From Elusimicrobiota bacterium (GTDB taxonomy: Bacteria; Elusimicrobiota; Endomicrobiia; CG1-02-37-114; JAHJSO01), in the NCBI GenBank assembly GCA_018830385.1, contig JAHJSO010000124.1, positions 1-7,407 on the forward strand: a DNA stretch of 7,407 nt. The letters run 5' to 3'. Below, in pieces: positions 1 through 6,715 of the stretch. The notes beneath the pieces were generated by a model. That model did not search any database and had not been told where the DNA came from. It was given only the letters and a program-made list of their open reading frames with translations. Each line of letters opens with the position of its first letter. The stretch's first letter is position 1. Both the position numbers and the translations under genes were made by a program.

Positions 1-747
1 ACCTACTGGGAGATTAGCGCGGGGGTGCGCAGAAAACTAAAAAAACAACATGGCAGCAGGATTTTCAGCAGGGGACTCACCCTCAGGGTCTATGATGTGA
101 CTGACATCAAATTTGATGGGACCAATGCACACGGGGATTTTGATGTGTCCGTGGATGCTTCGGCGGACAACTGGTACGTAAACATCCCCGAGGCAAACCG
201 TACATGGTGTGTTGACCTTGGTGTTGTTCTTGCCAACGGCAAATTTGTCCTTATTGCTCGTTCAAACATTGTAAATATGCCCCGGTATGGCGTGTCGCCG
301 ATTACAGACGAAAAGTGGGGTATATTGCAAAAAGAGTTTGAGCGGCTGCTGGAACTTTCAGGGGTTGAACACATCGGCAAAAGTTCCTTTGATGTAACCA
401 GATTGATGAGGGAGCGGTGGGAACAAATTATATCAATTTCCTCGGCCCGGATGCCTTTTTCACCAAAAGGTATTTCTTCCTTCAGGCAGCAGCCGCCCGT
501 AGAAGAATACCCCAAAGAGAGAAAATTCTGGTTAAAGGCAAACACCGAACTCATTGTGTATGGCACGACGGAATCGGACGCAACCCTCAGCGTGGCGGGA
601 GAAAAAGTTAAACTCAAGTCCGATGGCAGTTTTTCACTGCGGCTTGAACTGCCCGATGGTAAAAAAGAAATCCCGATAAAAGCGGTGTCTCCCGATAGAA
701 AAATGCGGAAACAGATAAAATTCAGCGTCTCCAGAAAAACGGAATAA
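1..747 (+). CDS. DUF4912 domain protein with C-terminal Ig-like domain, 5' partial
   Basis: The reading frame is open from base 1 and the first visible residues, TYWEIS, match the YWEI motif near the start of the DUF4912 domain, so the gene begins left of the window. A GTG at 25 falls after that motif and is not the start. About 248 residues are visible. The DUF4912 core runs to about residue 100 and shows LRVYDVTDI, NAHGDFDV, NWYVNIPEANR, WCVDLG and IARSN blocks. A second part, from FWLKANTELIVYG to the end, looks like a small beta-sandwich of the Ig or glucodextranase-B type, with a DGSFSLRLELPDG hairpin. The function is unknown. DUF4912 genes commonly sit beside GH57/DUF1957 glucan enzymes, as here, so a role in glucan metabolism or carbohydrate binding is inferred from context only. 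I see no terminator after the stop at 745-747, so readthrough into the next gene is likely. Confidence 0.85.
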   Translation, partial: TYWEISAGVRRKLKKQHGSRIFSRGLTLRVYDVTDIKFDGTNAHGDFDVSVDASADNWYVNIPEANRTWCVDLGVVLANGKFVLIARSNIVNMPRYGVSPITDEKWGILQKEFERLLELSGVEHIGKSSFDVTRLMRERWEQIISISSARMPFSPKGISSFRQQPPVEEYPKERKFWLKANTELIVYGTTESDATLSVAGEKVKLKSDGSFSLRLELPDGKKEIPIKAVSPDRKMRKQIKFSVSRKTE

Positions 748-912
748 GGCAGTAAAGCGGGTGACTCAAGCGGTTAAAACGCCCGGCAGTAAAAACTGAA
801 GTTGTTCGCTGATGGAGACGGCGGCCGGGGATGCGGGCAAAGAAACCCTGTCGCACTCGGGATCAGTTGTATCAGTCGCGGAAAATATATCAATCAAAGG
901 AGCAATTAAATA
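748..912 (+). other. 165-bp spacer with possible 33-codon ORF (812-913)
   Basis: This is the longest gap inside the + strand gene run. I see no convincing sigma70 promoter and no hairpin followed by a T-run. It contains an ATG at 812 opening a 33-codon frame that begins METAAGDAGKE and ends IKGAIK, with its TAA at 911-913. That stop overlaps the ATG of the GH57 gene (TAATG), an arrangement typical of translational coupling. There is no clear ribosome binding site before 812 and the peptide is not recognisable. The same frame is also open upstream of a TGA at 797-799. A 9-base direct repeat, GGCAGTAAA, occurs at 748-756 and 785-793. It may be a coupling leader peptide, a decayed gene fragment or simple spacer; the last is the default. 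Confidence 0.3.
897..902 (+). promoter_or_regulatory. Ribosome binding site of the GH57 gene
   Basis: AAGGAG-like sequence (AAAGGAG around 897-902) lies about ten bases before the ATG at 913. It supports that start, which also places the HAHLPY motif at residues 14-19 as in other GH57 branching enzymes. Confidence 0.7.
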
Positions 913-2505
913 ATGAGACATAAACCAAAAGGATACTTGTGCCTGATGCTGCATGCACACCTGCCCTATATCAGACACCCCGAATACGAGGACTTCCTGG
1001 AAGAGGACTGGTTTTATGAGGGGGTGGTTGAAACATATATTCCACTGCTTTCCTGTTTTGAGAAATTGCTTGAAGAAGGGATTGATTTCCGCGTAACGAT
1101 GTCAATCACCCCGACGCTCGCCGGTATGATGACAGACGGACTCCTTCAGCAAAGATGTTCCCGCCGCATAAACAACCTATGCGAACTCGCAGAAAAAGAG
1201 GTGATGCGGACAAAGTACCTGCCTGAATTTCACGAGACGGCGAAAATGTACGAGGCAAAATTTAAGAATGCCCGCAGGATTTTTGAAAAATATCATGGCA
1301 ACATTCTGACCGGTTTTAAGAATTTACAGGACACCGGCAAAATGGAAATAGTCACCTGCTGCGCCACGCACGGATTCCTGCCTCTTAAGATTCACAAACA
1401 GGCGGTCAGGGGGCAACTTAAAACAGCAATTGACGACTATACCGAGAAGTTCGGAAGGCCTCCCCGCGGTATGTGGCTCGCTGAATGTGCTTATACACCA
1501 GGGGTTGATGAATTACTTAAGGAACAGCGCATTGCCTTTTTCTTCCTTGAAGCACACGGGATTCTCTATGGCACTCCCCGTCCAAAATTTGGTGTATTCG
1601 CCCCGGCGCTGTGTCCCAGTGGGGTCGCTGCCTTCGGCAGAGACATTGAATCCGCACAACAGGTCTGGAGTGCCGAAGTCGGCTATCCCGGTGACATTGA
1701 TTACCAGGAATTCTACAGGGATGTCGGCTATGACCTTGATTACGATTACATAAAACCATATCTGCACAGTGACGGGGCCAGGCGAAATGTCGGCATTAAA
1801 TACCATAGGATAACTGGTAGGGTCGGGCTAAATGAAAAACAGCCATATAACCCCGCGTGGGCGATTGAAAAGGCAGCCCGCCATGCCGGGAATTTTATGT
1901 TCAATAGGAAAAAGCAAATTGAACATCTAAGGGACTGCATTGGCAGGCAACCGATAGTGGTTTCTCCATACGATGCAGAACTCTTCGGACACTGGTGGTA
2001 TGAAGGTCCGGAGTTCCTTAATTTTCTATTCAGAAAAATACATTATGACCAGAATGTCTTTGCCCCGATTACACCTTCTGAATACCTGGATATGTTTCCC
2101 AAAAATCAGGTTATTACCCCGTCTGCATCCTCCTGGGGGGACAAGGGTTACTTTGAGATCTGGCTAAACGGAACAAACGATTGGATATACAGACACCTAC
2201 ACAAAATAGCGGAAAGAATGATTGAAATAGCGGCAGAAAACAAAAAAACAAAAAATGAACTCAAGATACGAGCCCTCAAACAGTGTGCCAGGGAACTGCT
2301 TCTGGCACAGTCGTCTGACTGGGCATTTATTATGACAGCCAAAACGATGGTTGAATATGCAGAAAAACGCAGCCGTGAGCATATTATCAGATTCAATACT
2401 CTCTATGAACAGATAAAAAGAGGACAGATTGACGAGAAATTTCTGAAAGACATGGAGTCCAAGGATAATCTTTTCCCGAATATTGATTTTCGGGCATTCG
2501 CATAG
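913..2505 (+). CDS. GH57 1,4-alpha-glucan branching enzyme (DUF1957 type)
   Basis: This enzyme cuts alpha-1,4 glucan chains and transfers the segment to make alpha-1,6 branches in glycogen-like polymer; it is cytoplasmic. At 530 residues it matches the usual length of the family (about 520-530) and is complete. HAHLPYIRHPE at residues 14-24 is GH57 region 1. CATHGFLP at 150-157 is a further conserved block. The nucleophile is Glu191 in MWLAECAY, and the acid/base is Asp354 in SPYDAELFGHWWYEGP. SGVAAFGRD (236-244), VWSAEVGYPGD (251-261), KYHRITG (296-302) and the QSSDWAFIM segment (466-474) distinguish branching enzymes from GH57 amylases and 4-alpha-glucanotransferases. The last part of the protein is the helical C-terminal domain. 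A DUF4912 gene lies upstream and pgi two genes downstream, consistent with storage-glucan metabolism. I am sure of the family and fairly sure of branching activity; no glycogen synthase is in the window. The gene could be labelled glgB by function, but it is unrelated to GH13 GlgB, so no symbol is given. Confidence 0.93.
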   Translation: MRHKPKGYLCLMLHAHLPYIRHPEYEDFLEEDWFYEGVVETYIPLLSCFEKLLEEGIDFRVTMSITPTLAGMMTDGLLQQRCSRRINNLCELAEKEVMRTKYLPEFHETAKMYEAKFKNARRIFEKYHGNILTGFKNLQDTGKMEIVTCCATHGFLPLKIHKQAVRGQLKTAIDDYTEKFGRPPRGMWLAECAYTPGVDELLKEQRIAFFFLEAHGILYGTPRPKFGVFAPALCPSGVAAFGRDIESAQQVWSAEVGYPGDIDYQEFYRDVGYDLDYDYIKPYLHSDGARRNVGIKYHRITGRVGLNEKQPYNPAWAIEKAARHAGNFMFNRKKQIEHLRDCIGRQPIVVSPYDAELFGHWWYEGPEFLNFLFRKIHYDQNVFAPITPSEYLDMFPKNQVITPSASSWGDKGYFEIWLNGTNDWIYRHLHKIAERMIEIAAENKKTKNELKIRALKQCARELLLAQSSDWAFIMTAKTMVEYAEKRSREHIIRFNTLYEQIKRGQIDEKFLKDMESKDNLFPNIDFRAFA

Positions 2506-2548
2506 GTGCCGCGGAACTGCCATTTATAAAACCCGAAGAGCCGACATC

Positions 2549-2555
2549 GGAGGGG
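2549..2555 (+). promoter_or_regulatory. Ribosome binding site of the LysM gene
   Basis: GGAGGGG lies 14 bases before the ATG at 2570. The spacing is long, but no other in-frame ATG, GTG or TTG lies between. An ATG at 2483 in the same frame lies inside the GH57 gene and would add a hydrophilic, unlikely extension before the membrane segment, so 2570 is preferred. Confidence 0.55.
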
Positions 2556-2569
2556 TAAGCGTTTATTAT

Positions 2570-3193
2570 ATGAAACTAACGCGGTTGCATCTATTCCTGA
2601 TACTGATTGTTCTGTTTGCACTGGGACTCTTCATCGCACAGATTAAGCAGAGAAGGGCTGGAAGGCCTGCCCCCATGTCCGCCCCGCCCGCGGAAACACA
2701 CAAGACGCATCCGCCGATCGTAATTCCACAGCAGCAAAAAGTGTCGCAAAAACAACCCGGCACCGACATTCAAAAACTCGCCCTGCGTTCCCGCAAGACA
2801 ATAGCAATCGCAGGTGAGTACTGGAAAATTGCCCGTCAGCAGGGCAGGGATATCTCAAAAGGACAGGCGATTCTCAAAAGAGCAAAATCAGAACACAAAA
2901 ACACCGCTTATCAACTGGCGATTGACCTGGCAAAACAGTCAATTGAAGAGTTTAAATCAGCAAAAAAAACGGGCGCCAGTTACACCGTCCGGCGAGGGGA
3001 TTGCCTCTGGAATATAGCGAAAATGAAAAAACACTACGGGCGGGGGTCAATGTGGGTAAAGATATGGAGAGCGAATGAAGAAAAAATTCCGGATTTTGAT
3101 TTGATTTTGCCGAAGCAGGTCCTTTTTATTCCGGCCGTGAAAAAAGGACTTACAAAGGAAACCGCGGGAGGAAAAAATGGCAGACAGGGATGA
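2570..3193 (+). CDS. Membrane-anchored LysM domain protein
   Basis: A 207-residue envelope protein. Residues 7-24 are a hydrophobic segment after a short basic start (MKLTRLH), with no lipobox, so it is most likely an uncleaved signal anchor placing the rest outside the inner membrane. Residues 30-64 are a Pro/Gln-rich linker. Residues 66-134 are predicted helical (two or three amphipathic helices rich in Ala, Lys and Gln). Residues 138-188 form a C-terminal LysM domain, starting YTVRRGDCLWNIA and closing with LILPKQVLFIP. LysM domains bind N-acetylglucosamine-containing glycans, so peptidoglycan binding is the likely role; the partner of the helical part is unknown. The gene begins 64 bases after the GH57 gene, and its last 17 bases overlap pgi, which implies cotranscription. 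The final basic Gly/Lys-rich tail (KETAGGKNGRQG) is encoded over the pgi ribosome binding site and start and is probably shaped by that overlap. Confidence 0.85.
   Translation: MKLTRLHLFLILIVLFALGLFIAQIKQRRAGRPAPMSAPPAETHKTHPPIVIPQQQKVSQKQPGTDIQKLALRSRKTIAIAGEYWKIARQQGRDISKGQAILKRAKSEHKNTAYQLAIDLAKQSIEEFKSAKKTGASYTVRRGDCLWNIAKMKKHYGRGSMWVKIWRANEEKIPDFDLILPKQVLFIPAVKKGLTKETAGGKNGRQG
3166..3172 (+). promoter_or_regulatory. Ribosome binding site of pgi, inside the LysM gene
   Basis: GGGAGGA lies 4-5 bases before the ATG at 3177. It is embedded in the last codons of the LysM gene, so ribosomes finishing that gene pass over the pgi start. This supports both the start choice and translational coupling. 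Confidence 0.75.
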
Positions 3194-4673
3194 TATCAAA
3201 CTTGATTATTCGAATTGTCTGAATGAAGTCCTCGGAAAGCATGACAAAGAACAGGGTATATTTTTTGAAGAACTAAAAACACTTGAGGATAAACTTGTAT
3301 CTGCCCACAACAGCGTAACTGAAAAAAAAGCCGGCGGGAATCTGGGTTTCATGGAGTTGCCCTATAAAATCCCGGACGCAAAAAAAATAAAGGAAATCGC
3401 ACGGCGGACCTGTGGCGGATACGAAAATTTCGTAGTGATAGGCATAGGCGGCTCGGCGCTCGGAAATATCGCCCTCCAGCAGTCGCTCAATCATCCGCAG
3501 TGGAACCTGCTCGGGAAAAAATCCACAGGCAACCGGGTATCCCGGAAGGGCTGGTTGCGTCTTTTTGTCCCGGACAACGTTGACCCTGAACTCATTGCAG
3601 GACTGCTGGATGCAATTGACCTCAAAAAAACGCTCGTCAATGTAATATCCAAATCAGGCACAACCGCCGAATGTCTCGCTAACTTTTTTGTAATACGGGA
3701 CAAACTCATAAAGCGTGTCGGATTCAAAAAATATCCCAAACACATAATAATCACGACAGACAAAGAAAAGGGATTCCTGCGGGAACTCGTCAATAAAGGC
3801 GAAGCGATTGCCTCGTTTGAGATACCGCGGAATGTCGGCGGGAGATTCTCTGTGCTTTCACCCGTAGGACTTGTATCCGCTGCGTTTACCGGGATAGACA
3901 TTGAAAAACTGCTAACAGGCGCAGCTCGTATGGCGGACAGGTGTTCAGCCGCAATGGAACCCGCCGCGAGCAGAACAGCCGGGGCTGACCATAGCGGGGC
4001 ATCTTCATACAATAACCCTGCGCTTGTGTACGCGGCCGTCCAGTGGCTCCTTTACCAGAAAGGCAAAAGAATAAATGTTATGATGCCTTACTCAAACGCC
4101 CTCTACGGTATCGCCGACTGGTTCAGGCAACTCTGGGCCGAAAGTTTGGGCAAAAAATTAAACAACTCCGGCGAGGTCGTAAATATAGGACCGACACCAG
4201 TGAAGGCAGTCGGTGCTACCGACCAACACTCGCAGGCGCAACTCTACATTGAAGGACCTTTCGACAAAGTTATTACATTCCTGTCATCGGAAAAATACAG
4301 GGCGAGTGTAAAAATTCCGTCTGTAAAAATTCCAACGGACGGGAAAAAGCACTATCTCGGCGGGCACACTCTGAATGAACTTATTAAATCGGAAGAGTCC
4401 GCAACACGGCTTGCACTCACAAAACAGGGCAGACCAAACTGTACAATAGCCATGAAGGAAATAAACGAAGACACGGTAGGACAACTTATATACATGCTTG
4501 AACTGGCGACTGCATATGCAGGCGAACTATTCAACATAAACGCCTTTGACCAGCCGGGGGTAGAACTTGGCAAACAGTTAACTTATGCCTTGCTGGGCAG
4601 GCCCGGATATGAAGAGAAGAAAAAAGAACTTGAGGAAGAAATGTCCCGGCAAAAGGAACGGCACGTTGTTTAA
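3177..4673 (+). CDS. pgi: Glucose-6-phosphate isomerase
   Basis: Interconverts glucose-6-phosphate and fructose-6-phosphate in glycolysis and gluconeogenesis; cytoplasmic. The protein has 498 residues and two SIS folds. The first is marked by VVIGIGGSALGN (86-97) and the phosphate-binding NVISKSGTTAE (155-165). VGGRFSVLSPVG (220-231) carries the active-site Arg223. QLWAESLGK (318-326) carries the catalytic Glu322. ATDQHSQ (347-353) carries His351. The PGI signature FDQPGVELGK (457-466) ends at the ring-opening Lys466. All expected active-site residues are therefore present. Two local oddities appear: an Ala/Ser-rich stretch at about 258-278 between the Arg223 region and NPALVYAA, longer than I expect for this family, and a five-residue duplication VKIPS/VKIPT at 378-387. 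The gene overlaps the LysM gene by 17 bases and is 27 bases from radC. With the branching enzyme upstream, it would link storage glucan to central carbon flow. Family and function are secure. Confidence 0.97.
   Translation: MADRDDIKLDYSNCLNEVLGKHDKEQGIFFEELKTLEDKLVSAHNSVTEKKAGGNLGFMELPYKIPDAKKIKEIARRTCGGYENFVVIGIGGSALGNIALQQSLNHPQWNLLGKKSTGNRVSRKGWLRLFVPDNVDPELIAGLLDAIDLKKTLVNVISKSGTTAECLANFFVIRDKLIKRVGFKKYPKHIIITTDKEKGFLRELVNKGEAIASFEIPRNVGGRFSVLSPVGLVSAAFTGIDIEKLLTGAARMADRCSAAMEPAASRTAGADHSGASSYNNPALVYAAVQWLLYQKGKRINVMMPYSNALYGIADWFRQLWAESLGKKLNNSGEVVNIGPTPVKAVGATDQHSQAQLYIEGPFDKVITFLSSEKYRASVKIPSVKIPTDGKKHYLGGHTLNELIKSEESATRLALTKQGRPNCTIAMKEINEDTVGQLIYMLELATAYAGELFNINAFDQPGVELGKQLTYALLGRPGYEEKKKELEEEMSRQKERHVV
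4308..4333 (+). repeat. Short tandem duplication inside pgi
   Basis: GTAAAAATTCC occurs at 4308-4318 and again at 4323-4333, a 15-base period that keeps frame and encodes VKIPS followed by VKIPT (residues 378-387). It looks like a recent replication-slippage duplication in a surface region before the HYLGGHTLNEL block. Confidence 0.6.
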
Positions 4674-4682
4674 AACGGGACG

Positions 4683-4690
4683 GGAAGGTG
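4683..4690 (+). promoter_or_regulatory. Ribosome binding site of radC
   Basis: GGAAGGTG lies ten bases before the ATG at 4701. The next in-frame ATG (4734, residue 12) sits just before the conserved ERPREKL block but has no comparable upstream site, so 4701 is the better start. Confidence 0.5.
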
Positions 4691-4700
4691 CGGAAACGCC

Positions 4701-5375
4701 ATGAATTCGCACGCCGGCCTGGGACTGCTGAAAATGAAAGAACGACCGAGGGAAAAACTTGAACGGTTAGGTCCTGCAGGGCTTCAAAATGCCGAATTGC
4801 TCGCCCTGTTGCTCCGCACCGGCTACAAGGGCAGGGGTGTTGAACCACTCTCCCAGTATCTGTTCAAAAAATATCCGGAAAAATCCCTCTTTGAAATGTC
4901 ATACAGTCATCTTAGCAAAATAAAGGGACTGGGCAGGTCAAAGGCAGCGACAATCCTGGCTGGCTATGAACTTGCAAAACGGCTGATGAACAATTCAAAC
5001 AGGATAGTCATTTCAAACCCGAAAGAATCTATCGCACAGATAAATGAAATCCGCGCCAGAAAAAAAGAACACTTTGTGGCCCTTTATCTTAATGCGCGGA
5101 ACGAACTCCTGCACAGGGAGTTCATATCAATAGGCATACTGGACGCATCGCTGGTCCACCCGAGGGAGGTATTCGCCCCTGCCCTTGAACACAGGGCCTG
5201 CAGCATTGTCTTAAGCCACAACCACCCGTCAGGCAACGCCAACCCGTCCAATGACGACAGGGAACTTACGTCCCGTCTTATTGAATCAGGAAAAATTCTC
5301 GGGATAGAGATTGTTGACCACATAGTCGTAACAGAAAACGATTATTACAGTTTTAAGGAGAACGACATAATATGA
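4701..5375 (+). CDS. radC: RadC family JAB/JAMM protein (UPF0758)
   Basis: A full-length RadC protein of 224 residues. The N-terminal part starts at ERPREKLERLG (14-24), continues through AELLALLLRTG (31-41), and includes a helix-hairpin-helix at LSKIKGLGRSKAATILAGYELAKR (71-94), a DNA-binding type motif. The C-terminal JAB domain has the complete metal site: Glu140 in REFISIG, then His173 and His175 in SHNHPSG, and Ser183 and Asp186 in the PSNDD block, fitting HxH-x7-S-xx-D. VHPREVF (152-158) is another family hallmark. The biochemical role is unsettled; the old link to recombination repair in E. coli is not firmly supported, and a zinc-dependent peptidase or nuclease-associated role is proposed for the family. 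Many radC copies travel with mobile elements, but this one lies inside a chromosomal-type operon with pgi 27 bases upstream and an ATGA overlap with the next gene, so it looks like the resident housekeeping copy. Confidence 0.95.
   Translation: MNSHAGLGLLKMKERPREKLERLGPAGLQNAELLALLLRTGYKGRGVEPLSQYLFKKYPEKSLFEMSYSHLSKIKGLGRSKAATILAGYELAKRLMNNSNRIVISNPKESIAQINEIRARKKEHFVALYLNARNELLHREFISIGILDASLVHPREVFAPALEHRACSIVLSHNHPSGNANPSNDDRELTSRLIESGKILGIEIVDHIVVTENDYYSFKENDII
5355..5360 (+). promoter_or_regulatory. Ribosome binding site of the VanZ-lipoprotein gene
   Basis: AAGGAG lies eleven bases before the ATG at 5372, within the last codons of radC. The start overlaps the radC stop as ATGA, so translation is probably coupled. 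Confidence 0.65.
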
Positions 5376-6631
5376 AACCCTTCATTAGATATTCCTCGCT
5401 GTGGTCTCCTGTTATTTTGTGGTGCGGGGTGATTTATTTCTTGTCGGGCATCCCGGACTTAAAAATTGAATCAATCGGTGTATGGGATTTGATACTGAGA
5501 AAGATGGCACATATTTTTGAATTCGGCTTACTCGGGGCGTTCATGTACCGCGCACTTGACGGGAGTGTCGGTAAGAGGGAGGGAACCGTTTTATCCGTGA
5601 GTTTCTGGGCATTCTTTCTGAGTTTCCTGTATGCCGTTTCCGACGAATACCACCAGTATTTCGTTCCAGGCAGAATCCCGTCGGCACGGGACGTGTTTTT
5701 TGATTCCGCCGGCATCCTGCTCGCCCTGACGGCAATAAAAATAAGAAAAAAGTGGAAAATTAAACCGGCCAACGGCCCAGCTCTTTTCAGCCTCCTTGTA
5801 TTATGCTGTTTTTATCTGACCGCCTGCGGCCCGAACTACCAGTTCAACCGGGCAAAAGCCCTTGAAAAAAAGGGCCAATACAACGAAGCCCTGATGAAAT
5901 ATCTGCGCATCGCCGAAACAAACCCGGACCATCCATCGGCAGTAGAATCTCTCTACCGCGCAGGGAAGTTATGTCAGATAAAATTCAAACTATACGCAAA
6001 GAGCACCGATATATTTTTTGAACTTATAAAAAAATACCCCGAAGCGACGCAGATTGTCCACAAGGCGAAGGCGGCAATCTTTAACAGCCCCGACTATTTC
6101 CCGCTGGTGAACGACAACTTATGGGTGGAGGGGGATTCTGAAACAGGCGGCAAAAACATGCAGGTAGAGTGGCACTGCAGCGAATCCACGGGGGCTTCCC
6201 GGCAGGGTGTTTTTAAAATCACGAAAAAATATTTTGCCGGCAGGAAACCTGTAAGCGCCGTAATAAGATACTACACCGAAAGCAGTATTGAACTGAGGGA
6301 ATACGCCTCGGCGGACACCACGTCTTCACAATACACGGTCCTGCTTAAATACCCGTTTGAAACAGGCAACACATGGGTAACCGAACGCGACGGCAGAAAA
6401 ATCCGGGCGACAATCGTGGATAACAGAGCGTCCATAACGGCCAAGGCAGGCGTCTTTGATGACTGTTTGAAAATCAGATATGAGGACCTTGCGATTCCCG
6501 GCACGTTCAAATATGAGTATTATGCGCCTGACACGGGTTTAATTCTAATCACTGTCAAGGGGAAACACTCCAAGAAGGAATACCGCAATTCGGAACTGCT
6601 CTCCTGTAAACTGAAGGAACCGAGATGGTAG
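5372..6631 (+). CDS. VanZ-like membrane domain fused to TPR lipoprotein
   Basis: A 419-residue frame made of two parts that are normally separate proteins. Residues 1-125 are a VanZ-like domain with four hydrophobic segments (about 9-26, 43-60, 72-90, 107-125) and the family motifs RKMAHIFEFG (43-52) and SDEYHQYFVPGR (90-101), then ARDVFFDSAG (105-114). Residues 123-131 (KIRKKWKIK) are strongly basic. Residues 136-151 are a hydrophobic stretch ending in a lipobox, LTAC with Cys152, then GPN. This is a complete lipoprotein signal in the middle of the frame. Residues 155-236 resemble TPR repeats (AKALEKKGQYNEAL) as in BamD or YbgF proteins. Residues 244-410 are beta-rich, with YPFETGNTW (327-335), AKAGVFDDCLKI (357-368) and YEYYAPDTGL (381-390), a pattern of periplasmic domains of unknown function. 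Positive charges fit an N-in topology with Cys152 outside. If signal peptidase II cuts there, one frame yields two products. No in-frame ATG, GTG or TTG with a ribosome binding site precedes the lipoprotein part. A sequencing or assembly join is possible but the frame is intact. Confidence 0.82.
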   Translation: MKPFIRYSSLWSPVILWCGVIYFLSGIPDLKIESIGVWDLILRKMAHIFEFGLLGAFMYRALDGSVGKREGTVLSVSFWAFFLSFLYAVSDEYHQYFVPGRIPSARDVFFDSAGILLALTAIKIRKKWKIKPANGPALFSLLVLCCFYLTACGPNYQFNRAKALEKKGQYNEALMKYLRIAETNPDHPSAVESLYRAGKLCQIKFKLYAKSTDIFFELIKKYPEATQIVHKAKAAIFNSPDYFPLVNDNLWVEGDSETGGKNMQVEWHCSESTGASRQGVFKITKKYFAGRKPVSAVIRYYTESSIELREYASADTTSSQYTVLLKYPFETGNTWVTERDGRKIRATIVDNRASITAKAGVFDDCLKIRYEDLAIPGTFKYEYYAPDTGLILITVKGKHSKKEYRNSELLSCKLKEPRW

Positions 6632-6640
6632 GATAAGTTT

Positions 6641-6715
6641 TGGTGGCCCCAACGGGATTCGAACCCGTGTTTACGGCTTGAGAGGCCGCCGACCTAACCA
6701 CTAGTCGATGGGGCC
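6641..6715 (-). tRNA. tRNA-Glu (anticodon CTC), CCA encoded
   Basis: Read on the - strand, a complete cloverleaf is seen. The acceptor stem is GGCCCCA pairing with TGGGGCC, discriminator A, then an encoded CCA (6643-6641). The D arm is GACT/GGTC with loop AGTGGTTA. The anticodon stem is GCGGC/GCCGT around loop CTCTCAA, giving anticodon CTC (6682-6680) for GAG codons. The variable loop is short, and the T arm is ACGGG-TTCGAAT-CCCGT. The 5' half matches glutamate tRNAs. Length is 72 without CCA. It lies 26 bases downstream of the DUF3786 gene on the same strand, so it is probably processed from a shared transcript, and 9 bases from the convergent VanZ-lipoprotein stop. Confidence 0.97.

Noticed and set aside
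25..27. GTG as the start of the DUF4912 gene
   Set aside because: The frame is open to base 1 and the residues before the GTG (TYWEIS) belong to the DUF4912 domain, so the gene is cut by the window edge.
90..617. Long - strand frame of 175 codons opposite the DUF4912 gene
   Set aside because: It is antisense to a recognisable domain, has no homologous motif and reads as a shadow of the + strand codon pattern.
867..889. Promoter before the GH57 gene (TTGTAT and AATATA)
   Set aside because: The spacing is only about 11 bases and no other -35/-10 pair fits.
2483..2569. Upstream ATG at 2483 for the LysM gene
   Set aside because: It lies within the GH57 coding end; the extension is hydrophilic and Cys/Arg-rich and would bury the membrane anchor. 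The ATG at 2570 follows a GGAGGGG.
3491..4012. Long - strand frame of 173 codons inside pgi
   Set aside because: It lies entirely opposite well conserved pgi motifs; its Ser/Pro-rich product is typical of an antisense shadow.
4701..5375. radC as a sign of a mobile or phage island
   Set aside because: No integrase, transposase, att-like repeat or defence gene is nearby, and the gene is coupled to neighbours on both sides in an ordinary operon.
6641..6715. tRNA-Glu as an integration site
   Set aside because: I found no repeated copy of the tRNA 3' end and no integrase in the window.
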